Below the pieces are notes generated by a model, which saw only the letters and a program-made list of their open reading frames with translations, searched no databases and was not told the origin of the DNA. DNA of 64,000 nt from Fasciolopsis buskii (Eukaryota; Platyhelminthes; Trematoda; Plagiorchiida; Fasciolidae). The translations under genes were made by a program, and so were the position numbers. The stretch spans positions 331,002-395,001 of the forward strand of contig LUCM01007323.1 in NCBI GenBank assembly GCA_008360955.1, in the 5' to 3' direction. This document shows, one piece after another, positions 1-14,433 of the stretch; the stretch's first letter is position 1; the number at the start of each line of letters is the position of its first letter.

Positions 1-3000
1 ACTGGATGCGGACCGATTGAGGCTATCACAGAGGCAGCCAGGCGAATTTGCGCACGGAACTCGCATGGATCGTAGCCCAGAGATGCAAATGTATCCCCTC
101 TCGAAACCCGCCGAGTGAGCAAGCCTCATTTGGCCAGAATGAGTGCGCTGGTCTTTGTGTGCTTACTTCCACTGGAGCGGTCCTTCGTAATCACATGCAA
201 CTAAACGAGCAAAATGGTCAGCTCAGGCGTTAATCAGGCGTATGAGCTGTTTGGTGTCTGCCTTCGAATCGGCTAGAAAACTACCATCGATCAGAATGTA
301 TTTTGTTGAGAAAATTAGCGGCACCGGAGATAAAAGAAGAAGGTTAGCAACGGTCACCGGAAAGTATTTCAATTTTCTCATGACAAATAGGCGTACCTTA
401 TTCGATTATGAAGCATGCGGATGTAGTAATTTCCTAATAGAACACTTAGGCCAATCAATTACCACACGGACTGCCACAAGCTGTACTCACTGTTCTCTTC
501 TGGGCAAATCTCACCGTCGACAGTCTACGCACAAGGGCCAATCGAGCGTTAGAATTAGGTTCCAACTGGAAAATATGGTCGCTAAACTTCGTTAATTACC
601 GCCGACTCTCACTCATCGGTGAAAGTTTTGGTTTCACAGATTAAACGTTACGCTTTTAGCCATGTTCGGTCTTAATTTGCAAACTGCACGTTACCAGGAG
701 CTTATTCTAAGACGTAGCTACTGATCCAGTGGTTATACGGAGGTGCGTGAGACACGCCAGTGAAATATTACACAGACGTCCAGGCACTGGACTCTCACAA
801 TGGTGTTGGTATTTATATGCATTTTTTTAGCTTCATCAAGTTGCTTCCAAGCTTTCACTTAAAAAGAAAGTAAACAAGGTTGCAATATTTTCTAGGCCTA
901 CATAAGAAACTGTTGCCTAAGGACCTAATCGATTCAGGAGCTGAGTGGAAACCCTGCTGTAAAACTTCTGATTTCTGTTCCGAATGTAAATCCTTGCTCT
1001 AGATCGATATCGTCTGGCCCCACTAGCTCAAGCGAGAACAAAATCTGAATTCACAGAAAATCTCGCTTTACTAAGTCAAAATATCTCATACTTGTGGGCC
1101 ATTCTTTTGCACATTTAAGTCTCGGTGACTGCCATTATTACATCGGTTGTCCGGGCCTCCTCTTGATTGATTTATCTCGTGTGATGCACATAACCCGATT
1201 AGATTCATGTCATTTGGTTGTCGAATCCAGACCGCTCATCGTGGTTGGTTATCGCAACTCACGATGCGACCTCCTCAGTTTGCATATTTGCTTTATTACT
1301 TTCCAATCACATCTCTGTGTCGGCTGGCAGCCAATGAGACGATGTGATCTCGCCTTGGTCTTGCCATCTGTACTCTTCGGCCGTCTGATACCATCCGGTC
1401 GCATTGATTGCGACTTGTCTAGCTCGGTCCGTCACCGCATGGCCAGTGATAACCAATGAAACATCTCTATCAGACTCAGGAGCAGTGTCGATTAAACAGA
1501 TACATCCGGCGTTCGGGAATAGTATGGTGTCAACAAATTTCTGCATGCGGGTATGCGAGTTGGAATAAAGCGGTACGTGGAGTGGGTAGAGAGTGGAGTT
1601 TGCACGTTGATAAATCAATGAGTAAAGAGTGGATGGTATCAGACAGAATTTCAAACAAACATTATTACTTACTTTACAGTTGCTAATGAGAACAACTGAA
1701 GGAATTTTTAAAGCTTGGACGACCATTTTGAGGCCACATCGTAACGGCCGGAAGTCAGCCTTCAGGAAATCCGAGGAAGCCACAGAAAAGTAATCTGAGG
1801 TAATAGGCAGAACTCAATGTTGAACAAAATTGGCTGCTACTGCCTTCTTAGAACAAAACTGCCGCAGTTTCCTCCTCCGGCAGGCAGGACCTTGCAAGTT
1901 GTGGATAGTAGTTTGGGTAATGTAAACCATACTGCAGTTTTCATTGGCATTGAAGGCTAAGTACTTCTTGCGACTGACTACGTTCATTTGTTATCTCTTA
2001 TGACAGGTTACGTTGCTGAGGCGAGGAATCAATAAGGACAAAAATCCACTCGGCGCATGTATCAGCGAAAAGATAAGAACGAGATGATGCATCGTGCGCG
2101 ATGTCAGAAAATCCAATGTTGCACCGTTCAAGGTCCGGCTATTTCGAAATGGAACTGGAAATGTAAACGTCATCAGCATTCCTGAAGAAACAGACAAGTC
2201 AGTCCCTGCGTAACCTATGAAAAGAAAAGTGATGGAATATCGCCTTGCAGCATGCCACAGTTAATAAGCGGCACTGCTGGTTGTCTATTTTTCAATTCGC
2301 TTGCTGCTATCGTCAAGAATGTCTCCGTGCCGTTCATGGTGATAGTAAGATAACCCAATGATCTCAATTTGCTAAGTTAAAGAGCATGGAGCAAGAAGTC
2401 AACAGCACGCACTTTGCTCTGTGGCTGAAAGTCTTTTGAAGTGAGCTAAACTGTATCCAATGTACGGCGGTTTCGTCTGCAGGTTACCTAATAAAAGCCC
2501 GAGGTGCTTGAAAACGTTGTAGAAGTAATCGTTCCGACAATTTCGTGCCTATAAAGTGAGAGTGATTGTTCTAAAAGGTTTCAAAACAGTGTTTGACTTG
2601 TGCCTTCACTGGTGGACATGACACTCATCTACCCACAGCAGCCAGAAATGGTCACAAGCGTGAGTTTAGTAGCTACTCTATAGAGCAGGAAATTGATCAT
2701 GTTCAGTTTATCATGGGAACCGCGCACAAGTATAAAATTAACATCTAAAATTTGATGAATATGGGTAAACAAATTTATGTAATTAAAACCCGACTCCGAA
2801 GCCCGACGGAATTAAATAAGCAGATAGCCGGAGGTTCAATGTACCAAAGAGACCTGGGTGACAGAAGACGGCACACCATAGATGGACTCAACGATCATCA
2901 TTTATGTAAGATGAAACGAATGCAAAGCGTCCAGTCGAGGAGGGCATGACACTATGGAATTCAGCAGTAAGAATTAGGTGTTGCTTTTACCCCCACCGGG

Positions 3001-4059
3001 TTCAGTCGATCAAACCGTACATTGCATTCACAGATTCACATTTGTCTAGGGTTCTTTGAAATTGATAAAAATGCCTATGTGAAGACGCAGATTTTATCTG
3101 AAATGCTGATTATACGGGTTCTACTGTCATTTGAAGCCTTTATCCGTCGTATAGTAGCCTTTTGATGCAAATTACCAGCCAACCTCTAGGGTGTAATAAA
3201 AATCTTAATGAAAGATTTGCAAATGCTTCTAAAAGAGGGGCAAATGTAAGATACATTATAGATTAAAATGGAAAAGTGCTGGTGATCCCCAACGGGATTA
3301 GAATCCACACATATAGGAGTTACCCACAATTTGGTGCCATTTGTGTCCCTAAACAGCTGAGCTAGGGGACTACACCGAAGAGTATAAAAATCATTCACAC
3401 ATAAGTCACAATTATTACCGACACAAGTTACGTAATTATAAATCATTCGCCATAGCTGAATTTTCTTCTTCAAAACGGAATTCGCGCCTCGTTTGTACCT
3501 ACCGATGTACTGCAGGTCGGTTGCTTCCATAGACGAGTTTGTGTTCCTATGAAGTCATTGACTTTCATAAAGTTCTGACCACTAAGCTTTGCGTTAAATC
3601 GACTGAAGAGCAAGCGGTTTAAAGAGATGAGAAAGCCGGAAAATCGTAGCACACTGATGCAGAGGCAGAACAAAGGATCACAAAACGTCTCAAGAGACTT
3701 GATAATTCTTGAAGGATCCTTGCAGCTAATCCACACGTTTTGATTGCAAACCTTTCCTCGCCAATCAAGACAAAATCGCCAACTGCGCACACGCGCTGAC
3801 GATGCCACTTCGACTGAAGATGAAAAGTTTGCGATTTATACGAGGATATCGGGATCAGAACCGGTGAAAACCAACAACACGAGCTTCGATCAACACTAAT
3901 TATCTACTTCATTGAGGTCGAAGACTTCCGACATCCTGATTTATTTAATAACTTTGAGGTTTGTGTAATCGTTTATTGTAATCGAGCATCGTTTGCTGGA
4001 AACCACAAATCCACTGGGTAAATTTGATTCACCTGTACTCCGGCAGAGAATAAACTCAC
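1..4059. other. No recognisable gene; presumed downstream intron or flank of the Ig gene
   Basis: Open frames here are short and overlap on both strands, and none shows a family motif. If the minus-strand Ig gene is transcribed leftwards, its next exon should complete the second Ig domain with a Tyr-x-Cys motif. I looked for codon patterns giving Y-x-C on the minus strand and found none in a convincing exon context (two chance hits near 3240 and 3305 have the wrong surroundings). The next exon therefore probably lies left of the window, or it is too diverged for me to see. Confidence 0.5.
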
Positions 4060-4274
4060 ATAAATTCGTTGTGGTGAACCGGGCAAGGAGAGTGGCCGCC
4101 CGTTTGCTCGTGTCCAGCTGATCATTGGGTCGGGCGAACCCTGGGCTACACAGACCAGGGTAAGTGATTCGCCTTCGGTGACAATCTTAGAGGTCAGTCC
4201 CGGAAGAATTACGGGAGCGCGCTTGACAATGATTCGTCCGAAAGCTGTGGGCCACTGATTAGCTGGAGTCGTCC
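4060..4274 (-). CDS. Ig-superfamily protein, exon with first half of an Ig domain
   Basis: A 71-codon exon flanked by a cacag acceptor and a perfect GTGAGT donor on the minus strand. It opens with the last two bases of a codon and ends on a codon boundary. Residues about 11-19 (FGRIIVKRA) look like the closing strand of the preceding Ig domain. Then comes a typical I-set/C2 start: V-T-E-G-E-S-L-T-L-V-C (Cys near residue 41), A-x-G-S-P-D-P and I-S-W (Trp near residue 53), followed by NGRPL. The exon stops mid-domain, so the Y-x-C half must be in the next exon. Its phase fits exactly with the exon at 5721-5964. Such tandem Ig domains occur in cell-surface adhesion and neuronal recognition proteins. 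The spacing and the TEGESLTL/GSPDPMISW pattern most resemble lachesin/DIP/IgLON-type proteins, but other Ig receptors remain possible. Confidence 0.82.
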
Positions 4275-5720
4275 CTGTGATTTAAAGTATGAATGAAGAT
4301 GAATGCATGCGTTTCACTGCTAAATTCACCGGCTTTCTCAAAAAAGTCAAAACGCCTGGATTTCACGCCCATGTGTTGCAAGAAGTCGTAATTTTTCATT
4401 GCATCATATCATTTCGGGACTAACCCAAGTGCTTATCCTAGTTCATATGCTCGCGTAGTCTGAGTGAAACTTATGCCCAGCGTGCATGTTAATTAGACAC
4501 AAACTATTGGTGATACAATAATGACATAGTTCGTCGATCTTGAAGTGCACGAATGCATAATCGTGATTCCAGCTTCGAATCACGTTCATTTTCGCAATTC
4601 AGTTATCCATGGGATATGTATTCTTTCATTTATTGAGCTTATTCAATTATCTCTACAACAACGTCAATAGTCCAAGCTCATTCTATGACAGACTGCGTCA
4701 CAAACATTCCAATCATCGCTGTTTATCTCCCCGCATTTATGTTTAACGACACACCATATTGACTCTGACCCAGCTGTTAGTATCACATATACTTTTCTAT
4801 CCATAAATTTCTGCATTCTATAAGGGAAAAGCAATGCGTATTCATAGCAAGCTGAAGGCAATGAGATTTTATATCTTAAAGCCGACCGAACAAACAGACC
4901 ATAGTGTAAATTCCATTCAAATTCTTCCTAATTTTTGTGTTGTCTTACTAACTACATAGTAGTTTGGACATATACAGTTACGTATACATAGAATCATATC
5001 TTGTTGACTGTGGGCAATAAACCGATAAGCACTCGGTCATCCTCTGATTGAACAACCGCCTAACAACCACTCATCGACGGTGTTTCTTGCACGAAATTGC
5101 CAGTTTGCAGTCACCCCACTTCCACGTCTTATTAGGATGCATCCTTACTGACAGAATTATTTCGCTACTATAGAGTCACTTTTAAAAGAAAGACTGGAAT
5201 TTCCTCTAACCCAGACTGACCGTATGGCGCACACATTCAATTTGAAATCATAACAGATCGATAACGCCAGTTCAAAACCCACAGTGGGATTCCCAGCACG
5301 TCAACTGTTTCGGACTTCTCTACGTCGGTGACTGTCTATCAGGTCGATATGTCCTCCGCTGGCATAGCACAACCCGGTTCCTTAGGATAAAATATGAAGT
5401 CGACCTGTAAAGCTCTCCCCCCCCCCGGTTACGATCAACATAGGGTCTAATAACTCAGTAAAATGAAAACTAATCATTTTTATCACTAAGACCGCAACTT
5501 CTACGCCAACGTTACTACTCAGTTATTGGTCATCAACAACAAAAAATCCTAAGCCATGCAAAATAAAAAATCAACGTAACAATGCAAATCAAAGTACTGA
5601 TAACTAATCTCCTATTAGTAAAAATAACCCAGCTTCGTCAAAAACAACTGCAATAGCTTTACAATTCTAAGCATTTCGACGTTAGATAATCAACGACAAC
5701 AAGCTTGAAAAACAACTTAC
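4275..5720 (-). other. Intron of the Ig-superfamily gene (1446 bp)
   Basis: Bounded on the minus strand by GTAAGT at the upstream end (5720) and AG at the downstream end (4275), both phase 1. It contains a run of ten C (5417-5426) on the plus strand and otherwise nothing recognisable. Open frames inside, for example near 4664-4861, show no family motif. Confidence 0.7.
5417..5426 (+). repeat. Poly-C run of ten
   Basis: Ten consecutive C bases inside the intron of the minus-strand Ig gene. Its length may be unreliable because homopolymers are error-prone in sequencing. Confidence 0.9.
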
Positions 5721-5964
5721 GCAATTCGATCACACAACGAAATTTCGTGTTTGCATCATTTATATCCACGAATCTCACGATCAGTTGATATGTTCGCAAT
5801 TTTGTCATGTCTACTCCAGCCATATTCGGTGCGTACCCCGGACGCCCAGGTAAAAATTGTACAGCATATTTGGACACACCGTGGGGTCCACGACGCACGG
5901 GTTTTTTCAGCGTTGTGCCCGAGGCAATTTGCATTTTGTCCATTGTCCGATACCAACTAATTTG
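5721..5964 (-). CDS. Ig-superfamily protein, exon with second half of an Ig domain
   Basis: An exon of 81 codons plus one base on the minus strand, between a pyrimidine-rich ...tgtctcag acceptor and a consensus GTAAGT donor. It begins QISWYR, with the core Ig Trp at residue 4. It ends with YQLIVRFVDINDANTKFRC, the E-F strand pattern L-x-V, D-x-x-D and F-x-C, with the second core Cys at residue 77. The Trp-to-Cys distance is 73 residues, longer than usual. The extra length is a basic, Gly/Pro-rich stretch around residues 20-50, which may be a lineage-specific loop. The trailing base joins to GG of the next exon to give Arg, so the reading frame continues straight into the following Ig domain. 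The upstream exon, carrying the first Cys and probably a signal peptide, should end in phase 0, and I could not locate it confidently. Lachesin/IgLON-like is my best guess at family. Confidence 0.8.
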
Positions 5965-8900
5965 CTGAGACAATAGGGATACCACAAGAATTGGTAAGAT
6001 GGTCCATAGATTATCCGCCAGCTGACTTTTCCCAGGTTTACTCGCCGGGATGAGGTTGGATTTGATGACCCATACATTTGATGACGCGCTTGCTTACGTT
6101 GCATCTGTTTATTACCACTTTGCGAGAGTTTATGCGTCCCATGTTTTTTGGGCAGAGCAGATACTCGCTTGTCCTGCGCCTCCCGGTTTACTATCAAATA
6201 CACGCTATGTCTTCGGAGTGTGCTCCCGGTTTCCACTCGTTCAGTGCTAAAGTTCACCTGCGCCCACTGACTAGCTGAACTTCCATTTTGCTTTAATTTC
6301 CCTCGCCAAAATACGAACTCCCCACCTCGTTAGATATAATCCATTTGAACCGGACAAGAACACTACCTATTTCACCCTTTCTCCCCCAAACTTAGCATTT
6401 ACGCTTTTATTTATCAAATTTATGTACTCTTTACGACCGTCATACCTTCGCTTTTTAACCGTGGCATCGGGTTCACGCGGTTACCAATTCTTTCAATTTT
6501 TTTAGTTATTTATTCTTCGGTTTCTGATTAGTTTTCAACAAATATACAGTTTCAACGTGTTACAGCGATCAAAATTTTTTTGATCATAAAAAGAAATGAG
6601 TGTTGCTCTGATCAAATTCGATGGTTACGGGGTGTAAAGCAGAATCTTTAGTCGTGGTCAGTATAGTTTATCAACTGGTGGACTTCTTCATACCCAGTCG
6701 GAACATCAACGACCGCAGCCAAAACCATGATCATATTTTTGCGATCCTTCGCTATTTATCATCAAAACCATTTCGCTCTCTTCTCCAAAATCAACAGACA
6801 GTTTCATATGCTTTCCCAATTAGTTTCCTCACTTCCTCCCAAGATCAACTTTGGATCCACCTGTTGGTGTGGCATCTAGGTTGACCATCGTAATGTGTTA
6901 GTTGCGGCGTTTGATTTGATTTCTTTAACTCTACTTCAGGTTTGCATGATGTTGTTTCTCGAAACGCACAATTTTAAAACTTGATATTCTTTTCTGAATC
7001 CAGAAGACAACGTCGGACTGATTCAGCTACGTATAAAACCGCGGCGTTCGTATGAAAGCTCATCAACATCATGATAATGCCACCTTCATGAAGTTCTCTT
7101 AGTTAATGCAACAATAGATACTCGTTCTCTACAGAAACAGCCACAAACATGAGCACCTGACCTAATTCACTGCAAGTAATCAATCATTTTGTTCTTCTCC
7201 CAAAACAGATTCCTGCTGTTTCTGTTCTTCCGTTTACAATTCATCTGTCTATCTGGTTCGTACTCCCAAAGAGAATGTTAAAGACCATAGTGGCCCGTTT
7301 TCTTCCAAATCCATTTTACCCATCAGCTCGACTTCTAAGTCATCCTCTTATGCATCCCTTCTGATGTAACAGAAAGGTATGTTAAGTTCTGCACAGCATT
7401 TATGCTTGGAAAACACCCGGTTTGGATGGTACTCCATACATCGGCCATAGGATGTGCATGTATCTCACAGTCACACCGCGTTCATCTCCTGCATCAGTCA
7501 TAAGTCATTCCAAATCTGCCAAGAGGAAAACGGTATCACTTCTTCCTAGCACAAAACAATCTGGCTGTTCTGACCTTAATAACGGCTGTCAGCGTTGTTT
7601 TCAACAATTTCAAAACAGTCATCTTAGGTTCACTACATATCTTTCTTGATCGTGAATGATCACTGAGTGAACATCGATACACATTATACCCATACTGTTC
7701 CGCAGGTAAACTCCGGGATATAACCTCGAACTACTGGCAAGATGTTCGATATGACCATTGGGAAAACGAATTAGATCTTGGTTATCTAAAAAGCATTTAA
7801 CTGAGATCATCAAGATGATCTGAGGCCCATGCGAATCAGTGGTGCTTGATATTAAACAGTCGCTTCGAATACCGGTGTTCCCTTAATAATTAATGGTCCC
7901 GCACATTCCCTTTTCTTAATATCAAGAATACTTCTTGTACTACTTCGTTTCAATCCAGTACCTTAATGCCGATGTAGCCCGCTATTTCTTCTTTTTTACT
8001 CCACATCATATCAGGCCATCACCTAATTTGGTCATGATTGTGCTGCGGTTAATTGAATTTATCTACGCTTCAGTAGCAATAAGCAGATTTATTTGGTTAG
8101 TCTTCGATTTCATAAAACAATTGTGTTTCTAATAAGAACAGAGTGAATATAAGACCATTTAGTTCAGGAATGACTGAAGCTAAAACGATCAGAACGTTGC
8201 CGATAGGTTGACTACCGTTTTGTTCTTGAGTGTTGCACACTACCTTATGATCGGTTGAGACGCTGGGAAGAATATCATTAAGCTGACTGTCTCCAATTTG
8301 AAATGGTGGAAATGTTTGACGTAGTGCTTGATGAATACTTTTCACTAAACTGTTTATGTATGAAGACAAGAAAGATGCAACCGTCACTAAGAAATCGTGA
8401 TCAAATTTAACAAAATATAATAAACCAAAGCATAAGGCAATGATATTATCCTGACAAAATCAGTTATCACACAAATCAACAAAAACTATAAGGCCACCGA
8501 TAAAACATCCAGCAAAGTATTAGAACTAACACTCATTCAGTATAGAATACATTCTTTCATAATAGGCACATCACAAAATGTGATAAATTGTTACACTATT
8601 AGGAAATATTTCGCGGTTAAGCAGGACATGGAGTTTGGTAAGGACAAAGGCAAGAGTACCGTAGATACAACGTATGTTCAGCCACCGGATTTGATCATCA
8701 TTTTTTGGCACAATTTTCCGGCATCGCATTTTTCTATCTATTTAAAATGCAAATACACCGAATATGTGCTCAAGTTTTAAACACAGATCATTATGAACTG
8801 GGTTTTAGAATTTCTTTGTCACACGCCACAACAGCCGAGCGCATTTTACTTCTCGAACTTCAGTTTCTGTCAGTAATGAACAGTCATAAAGATGAGCGTT

Positions 8901-11900
8901 GAGATGCGAGCAACTAATGATTCATCCGGAGGTCCGCCACCTGTGGCTCTTCACAAAAATATGAACAAATTGAATCTCATATGTGGAGGTGAAGTGCTAC
9001 GTCGGCACCAAAAGTTGTCCTGCTAAGGACAAACGAATTTCAAAATAAGAACAAGAGAAAGCAATAAAATCCCATTCGCACAGGGCCCAAGCATAAGCAA
9101 CATACTGCTCTCTGGAGAAACCATTACTGCCTCCTTGCTATACTTTATAATGGACAGGAAAATGGATCAGGTAGCCGATTTGATAACATCATACCTAATA
9201 GCGTGTTCTAGCGGTCGGCTTTAAGCAACGCCAAGTAAGTGACATCTTAACTATGCTGCACTTACCATATCTGGTCTACGATGATAACTTGAAAGTCTGA
9301 CGCCCGATATGGTCAGAAATAGATCAACATTGAAGTCGGCAAATGCACGGGACAGGTGATCGCACAGTACGTACTTACATGACAATCTCACAGAGTATAT
9401 ATATATATATATATATATGTGTATGGGTAGCCTGGGTAAGTCTGATGCAGTATACCGTTCAGTTGGTGCCTACCTTAACGCTTCTTGATATAAAAACGTA
9501 CTGGGGTAATTCGTAAGTCTACCCTGAAGACCAGATAACATGGTGACAGGATCCGTGTCACCGTTTGAGGGTCATTGACAGTCATATGCCGTTAGTCTAA
9601 CTGCTTATCAAAGGAGGGATTTAACGCGCAATACCCCTAATAGGTTCATCCGAAGCTAATGTACGGAGGATGTGCTATATTTCCCTGCTTTTTTGAAGAT
9701 TTTGGTAAGTTGTAAAGATTGCAATATGCTATCACCAGCTTGATGGAAAGTACAGACAGAATTAAATATAAATGAAAACTGATAGCCAGTAGCCTGCCTG
9801 CAATAGGATACAGAATGTTTTGGTGGCCCGATATGGACCGGGTGCATTATCCATGGGAACCTGGTGTCAGAGCTCTATTGTCATTTACCACTGATAGGTC
9901 GTTGTTATGCATGAACTCACTTATAAGCTTATTGAAAAAGTAATGCATGGAAGTGCAATTGATTTACTACCTGTTTTGGGGACCAACTAGCCTGTGAAAC
10001 GCGCTGAAAACTTAAGCATTCCAGCAAGAAAATTAACACAAAAGATTTTTGCAGGGTATCCACATCCTTGGACCTGGTTACCACATGGAGCTGTGGTGAG
10101 GAGGTTTCCACGGGTGAGTGGCTCTTCATACTGCATACTTTAACACACTTGGAAAGTGGATGTCACTACAGAATACCAAACGGCACTGACGCAATTAACT
10201 CCGGTTTTGGCCTGACGGATTATATAACCAGCTGTTTTCGTTGTCATGTTTACTTCAACCTTTTGAGTTACAGAGGTCCAATGCGACTAAGCTGAAAATC
10301 AATCCTTAGAAACGCTTTTCCCAGATTATCGTTTTTTGCTAAGTCCCCGTTTTTAATGCTATCCAAAAACCGTGAATCAAATGTGCAGGGCAAACCCTGG
10401 GGAAGGGGTATCCACAGAACGACAGATTCAGCTATCAGAACCCCACTAAAGCGTTTTCCATGCTTTGTCTTGGGTATTGACTGAGGACTTAATTTTCACA
10501 TGCTGATGAATACATCAAAAATGTCTAGCGATATGGCCTAAATGGATGTATACCTATTCGCGTTAAGTGGAATCAGAATAAGCAGCAAAGCGCGGCTTCT
10601 GTCACGCTACATCCCATCCAGCACAGCACAGACAAATGTTGTCGCGCAAAACAGATTGAAACAGAAATATTATTAAAAACTAGTGCAATCGAATTTCTGG
10701 TGCAACTCAAATGAACTACCCTCTGGAAAACCAAATTTAACCGGATATTTCTCATTAGAAAGGAGGATTATAAGCAGGCTTAATTGAGGCAGATATTACG
10801 AGGTTTGCCGGATGTATCGCAGAGTACTTCTTTGATCAACGAAGAAGTTAGGAATCAAGAAGAGCGCATAGTTTTACGAATAAAATAGTGGGATTGTAGA
10901 ACAGATTATCGCATGGGATGGTCAACTTGTGAAAAGTAAATTGGCCTAGAAACCTACTGGAACTGAAGTGGGCTGTAATGATCTTGAAGGCAGAATACTA
11001 ACTACGCTGATTTACTGTAATATGTTTGTAGGCATCAGTCTTTATGGACTGCGGTATATACAAACTGCGAGAACGTGATAAAAAGAGTATGTCATGATTG
11101 CGTGTGGGAGTTGCACTGGAGGAACCAAACGGTAACCTAACAGTGACCGAAACAGTTAAAGTCCATTTCCTACTAAAAGTTTACGAATATTTTTTATCAG
11201 AAAATGTCCAGACCAACTAAGCGGGTTTGCGGATTCTGAAAATCACGAAAAAGTCCGAAATCAATAACCGTGCATTCAATAAGTACAAGGTTAATGGCCC
11301 AAACAGAATGCACCAGAAAATCTTTCGATCACTGGTCAAGCTGCTGGCGACCTCAGCGGAACCGATACACGTTACCTCCCACAAAAAGAGCAGATTTTAG
11401 GAGAATGAAAAACAGCGGAATTAGTGAGTATATTTGAGAACAGACCAGCGTGTTTAACTTGTGTGCCAAGCAAGGATATCCAGAAACAGGTGTGCGAACA
11501 CAGCGCTATTTTCAGAATGTTACGTAAACTCACAGGGAGGAAGTGTTGTTCAACTAATCTTCCCTTAAGATTAAGATCAAAAATAGAGGTTAAGTAAATT
11601 TCGACAGGATTATTTATTCAGTTAGTTGCAACGAGGCAGAAACACAACACTTAATCAAACAACATTCTTAGGAGGCAAAGGCTTAGCATGATTGTCAGAG
11701 GTTTCGCGATAGCTCATAACATGCGAACTGATGTTTTCCAGTAACGGGTATTATGGCGTACAATTTTCTCCATAATTGCGAAAAATTAAACACGAGGCTT
11801 GTATACCCCAGTTACCTTTTGGCCGGTGACAAGCAAACAATGGGGGTGAGTTTGGGGAATGACTATGAGGTGGTCCTAGCGGAGTTACTTCAGTAGATCT

Positions 11901-14430
11901 TCCGGTGAATATACCCAATTTCTCAAACTGAAATCTCGGACGGAACAAAAATCACACGCAGGTGTATTGCACCAAGGAATTAGGTGCAACGACACTGAAA
12001 TAATTTAATTCCTCCTGGCAATGAGCAGACGCAGCGAATAAGCCAACCCAGAATACATTCGGGCCCAAAAGCAAAAGTGTTCTGACCGCGATATGTTACC
12101 ATCATCAGGCTATAGTTAAAGCATTGTGTTCAATCATGAGTGCCGTAAGTAAAGAAAGATATGGACTGTCTAGAAAAAATGCGGAAGATTACTCATGGAG
12201 AAATGATTGCAGAGAAGGACTTTATCTTTCGGATGTTTTTCGTTTAAGACTTGGCTGAGAACTTGAAAACTAAGAAAGCCTTTTCCGGCATAAGTTGCCA
12301 AAAACTGTTCACCATAATGTCTGACAGGGACTCCGGAGGACTGTAGCAAAGCCTTATTAGATCCGAAGCATGAGCCAGGTTGTTCACTAATGGAATGAGA
12401 TCATCGAACAGACTTCGAGGAAGACGGTCAGCTCTGTTAATGCGAATGGGTTTAAGGCGGGGGGGGACTGCTGGAAATGTGGCGACCAAGGATTTATTAA
12501 AAATTTCACCCACTGTATTTGACACTGCACGTGATGCATTATCTTTCATAAAGCCAAAGTGCACCACGCCGAATACTTAAGAAGCGGTCTGCTAAGGTAA
12601 TTTAGTGGAAGTCAAATTTTGTCTTACGTTTGCCGTTTCGAACCAAGTGAGCTGAAATCGCTTCTAAATTGTGGTGTCTTCATTGTCATTCCAGTCAGGC
12701 AAAAAGTTCGAGCCGAACTTTTTATGAAGAGAATAATTCTCAGAAGCAAATGCTGACATTCATCGACGCCAGCAAAATTCTTTTTCACATTAGTTTAGTA
12801 GTCCATCTACTGTCATCTCGCCCAAAACTGAACTGAATTGGGCCGAAACAAGAAAATAAAACTACTTAGACATAAAGTAAGACTATACAAAAGTAAAACA
12901 AAGATTGAACTGAAATCAATCAAAATTTGTGATTTTAAATGCCCGTGTTTTCTGGGGCCACTCAGAGGCCACTAGGTACCTCTAACCCTTTATGTGTATC
13001 TATGTACATTAAATCGACTTAGTAACAGGAGTGCTGCCAATGAGATAACGTTTAAATAACAATCCATGGATACCGGGAATAACAGAGGAAAACGACGAAC
13101 AATATAAAAACAAAGTGTTTTGTGCCCTCGCTGCAAACGATATTTACCTTTTTGTTGATTTTTTGAAACAACGAATGCTACACACAAGCCATTGATCACC
13201 CGCACCGTCGACTTTCATCCTGAGCAATACTTCTCAACACCCCTAACCACCAGCAATCTTTGCCTTAAGGGTTCAGACCAGGAGGTCAAGAATCATCCAA
13301 TGATGCGAAAGACCGAACCAACCTCTATACCACTTCCATGTTGCTTCCGTCATTCCTATTCATCACGGAAAAAGGGTAACAAAAGGTTGAGATGGGTAAA
13401 CAATGGCGAAACTTATTCAGGCTACTGATGGCAGTGCACAGCAATTTAGTCGGTCACAAGACGACTGTGTGCACCCAACGTACGACCAAGTGCATTAGCA
13501 TAGCTTCCGCGATATCTCCAAGCAATACTTTGGAGACATTATTGGTTGAACAAAGGGATTCGCCGCGTACCCTCTACGTGGAGATTCAAAGACTCACAAC
13601 CTTAAAGTAGAATACTATGAATTGTGGCCGTATATAGCACTTTTCTGAGGGAAATAAGAGTGGAATTGTGGCACCACGGGTTTTGCCGGTTCGCGAAAGC
13701 TATTCTGATTTTTGAATTCAGTAAGATTCCCTGCTTTCTAATGCAACCACGTTTGTGACCAAGCTCCTGGTACATTCATAGTTATCGACCACTCCGAAAT
13801 GGTTATCAAAACGGCTGCCACAAGCTCATGCTCATTTTGGGTAAGTATCTAAAACTTCGAAGGTGCATATTCAGATATTTCGGTCGTAAATTCATTCAGG
13901 AGGCGCTTAGTCACGTGTGCTTAACAAGATGATGGAAACGGTATGCCCTAAGTCTGAATTCACCCTTTTCAAAACTATAAAAAGCGTCCTGGGGAACAGT
14001 CTCTATCGTATTATGTATTGCACTGCATTGGATTTTCGTAATTCAGGCATTTTGCAAAAACGAAAGAAAAAAATGTGCTGGAAAGAAAACTCCGTTGAGT
14101 AAAAGACTTGAGTAGTTAAGATAAGTTGATTAGGAAGACAAATGAAACATAGTCCGTGTTGTCACGATGACTCCTAAATAAGGGTCAGTGAAGCTCACAT
14201 ATATGTTGATTTTGAAATATGAGGAACAAAAATGGGATCCAGTGAAAACATGAGAATGGCACTTTAATAGATCATCCTGTAGATGATCGAAATGTGAACG
14301 TATCTCCTGAGCAAACTTTTCAAATGTTCATAGGCGTTCAAGCATTCTCGAAGCCCGACTGACAAGTCTCAAAGATTCCTCAAACAAAAGTAAATGAGAT
14401 AAGCCTAGTTCATCGGTTCACCAATAAAAA
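5965..14430. other. No recognisable gene
   Basis: About 8.5 kb with only short overlapping frames on both strands. It is probably 5' intron sequence of the minus-strand Ig gene. A (TA)n tract lies at 9396-9418. The longest frames (near 8097-8387 and 12244-12567, minus strand) show no motif I can assign. I searched for a minus-strand donor preceded by a Cys-containing Ig half-domain in phase 0 and found none here. Confidence 0.5.
9396..9418. repeat. (TA)n microsatellite
   Basis: Uninterrupted TA dinucleotide tract of about 11 units, followed by a short TGTGTA variant. Confidence 0.95.
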
Positions 14431-14433
14431 CAG

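Noticed and set aside
1307..1783. 158-codon minus-strand open frame sharing MQKFxD with a frame at 4664-4861
   Set aside because: The similarity is confined to a short word, and the surrounding bases do not align. No family was recognised.
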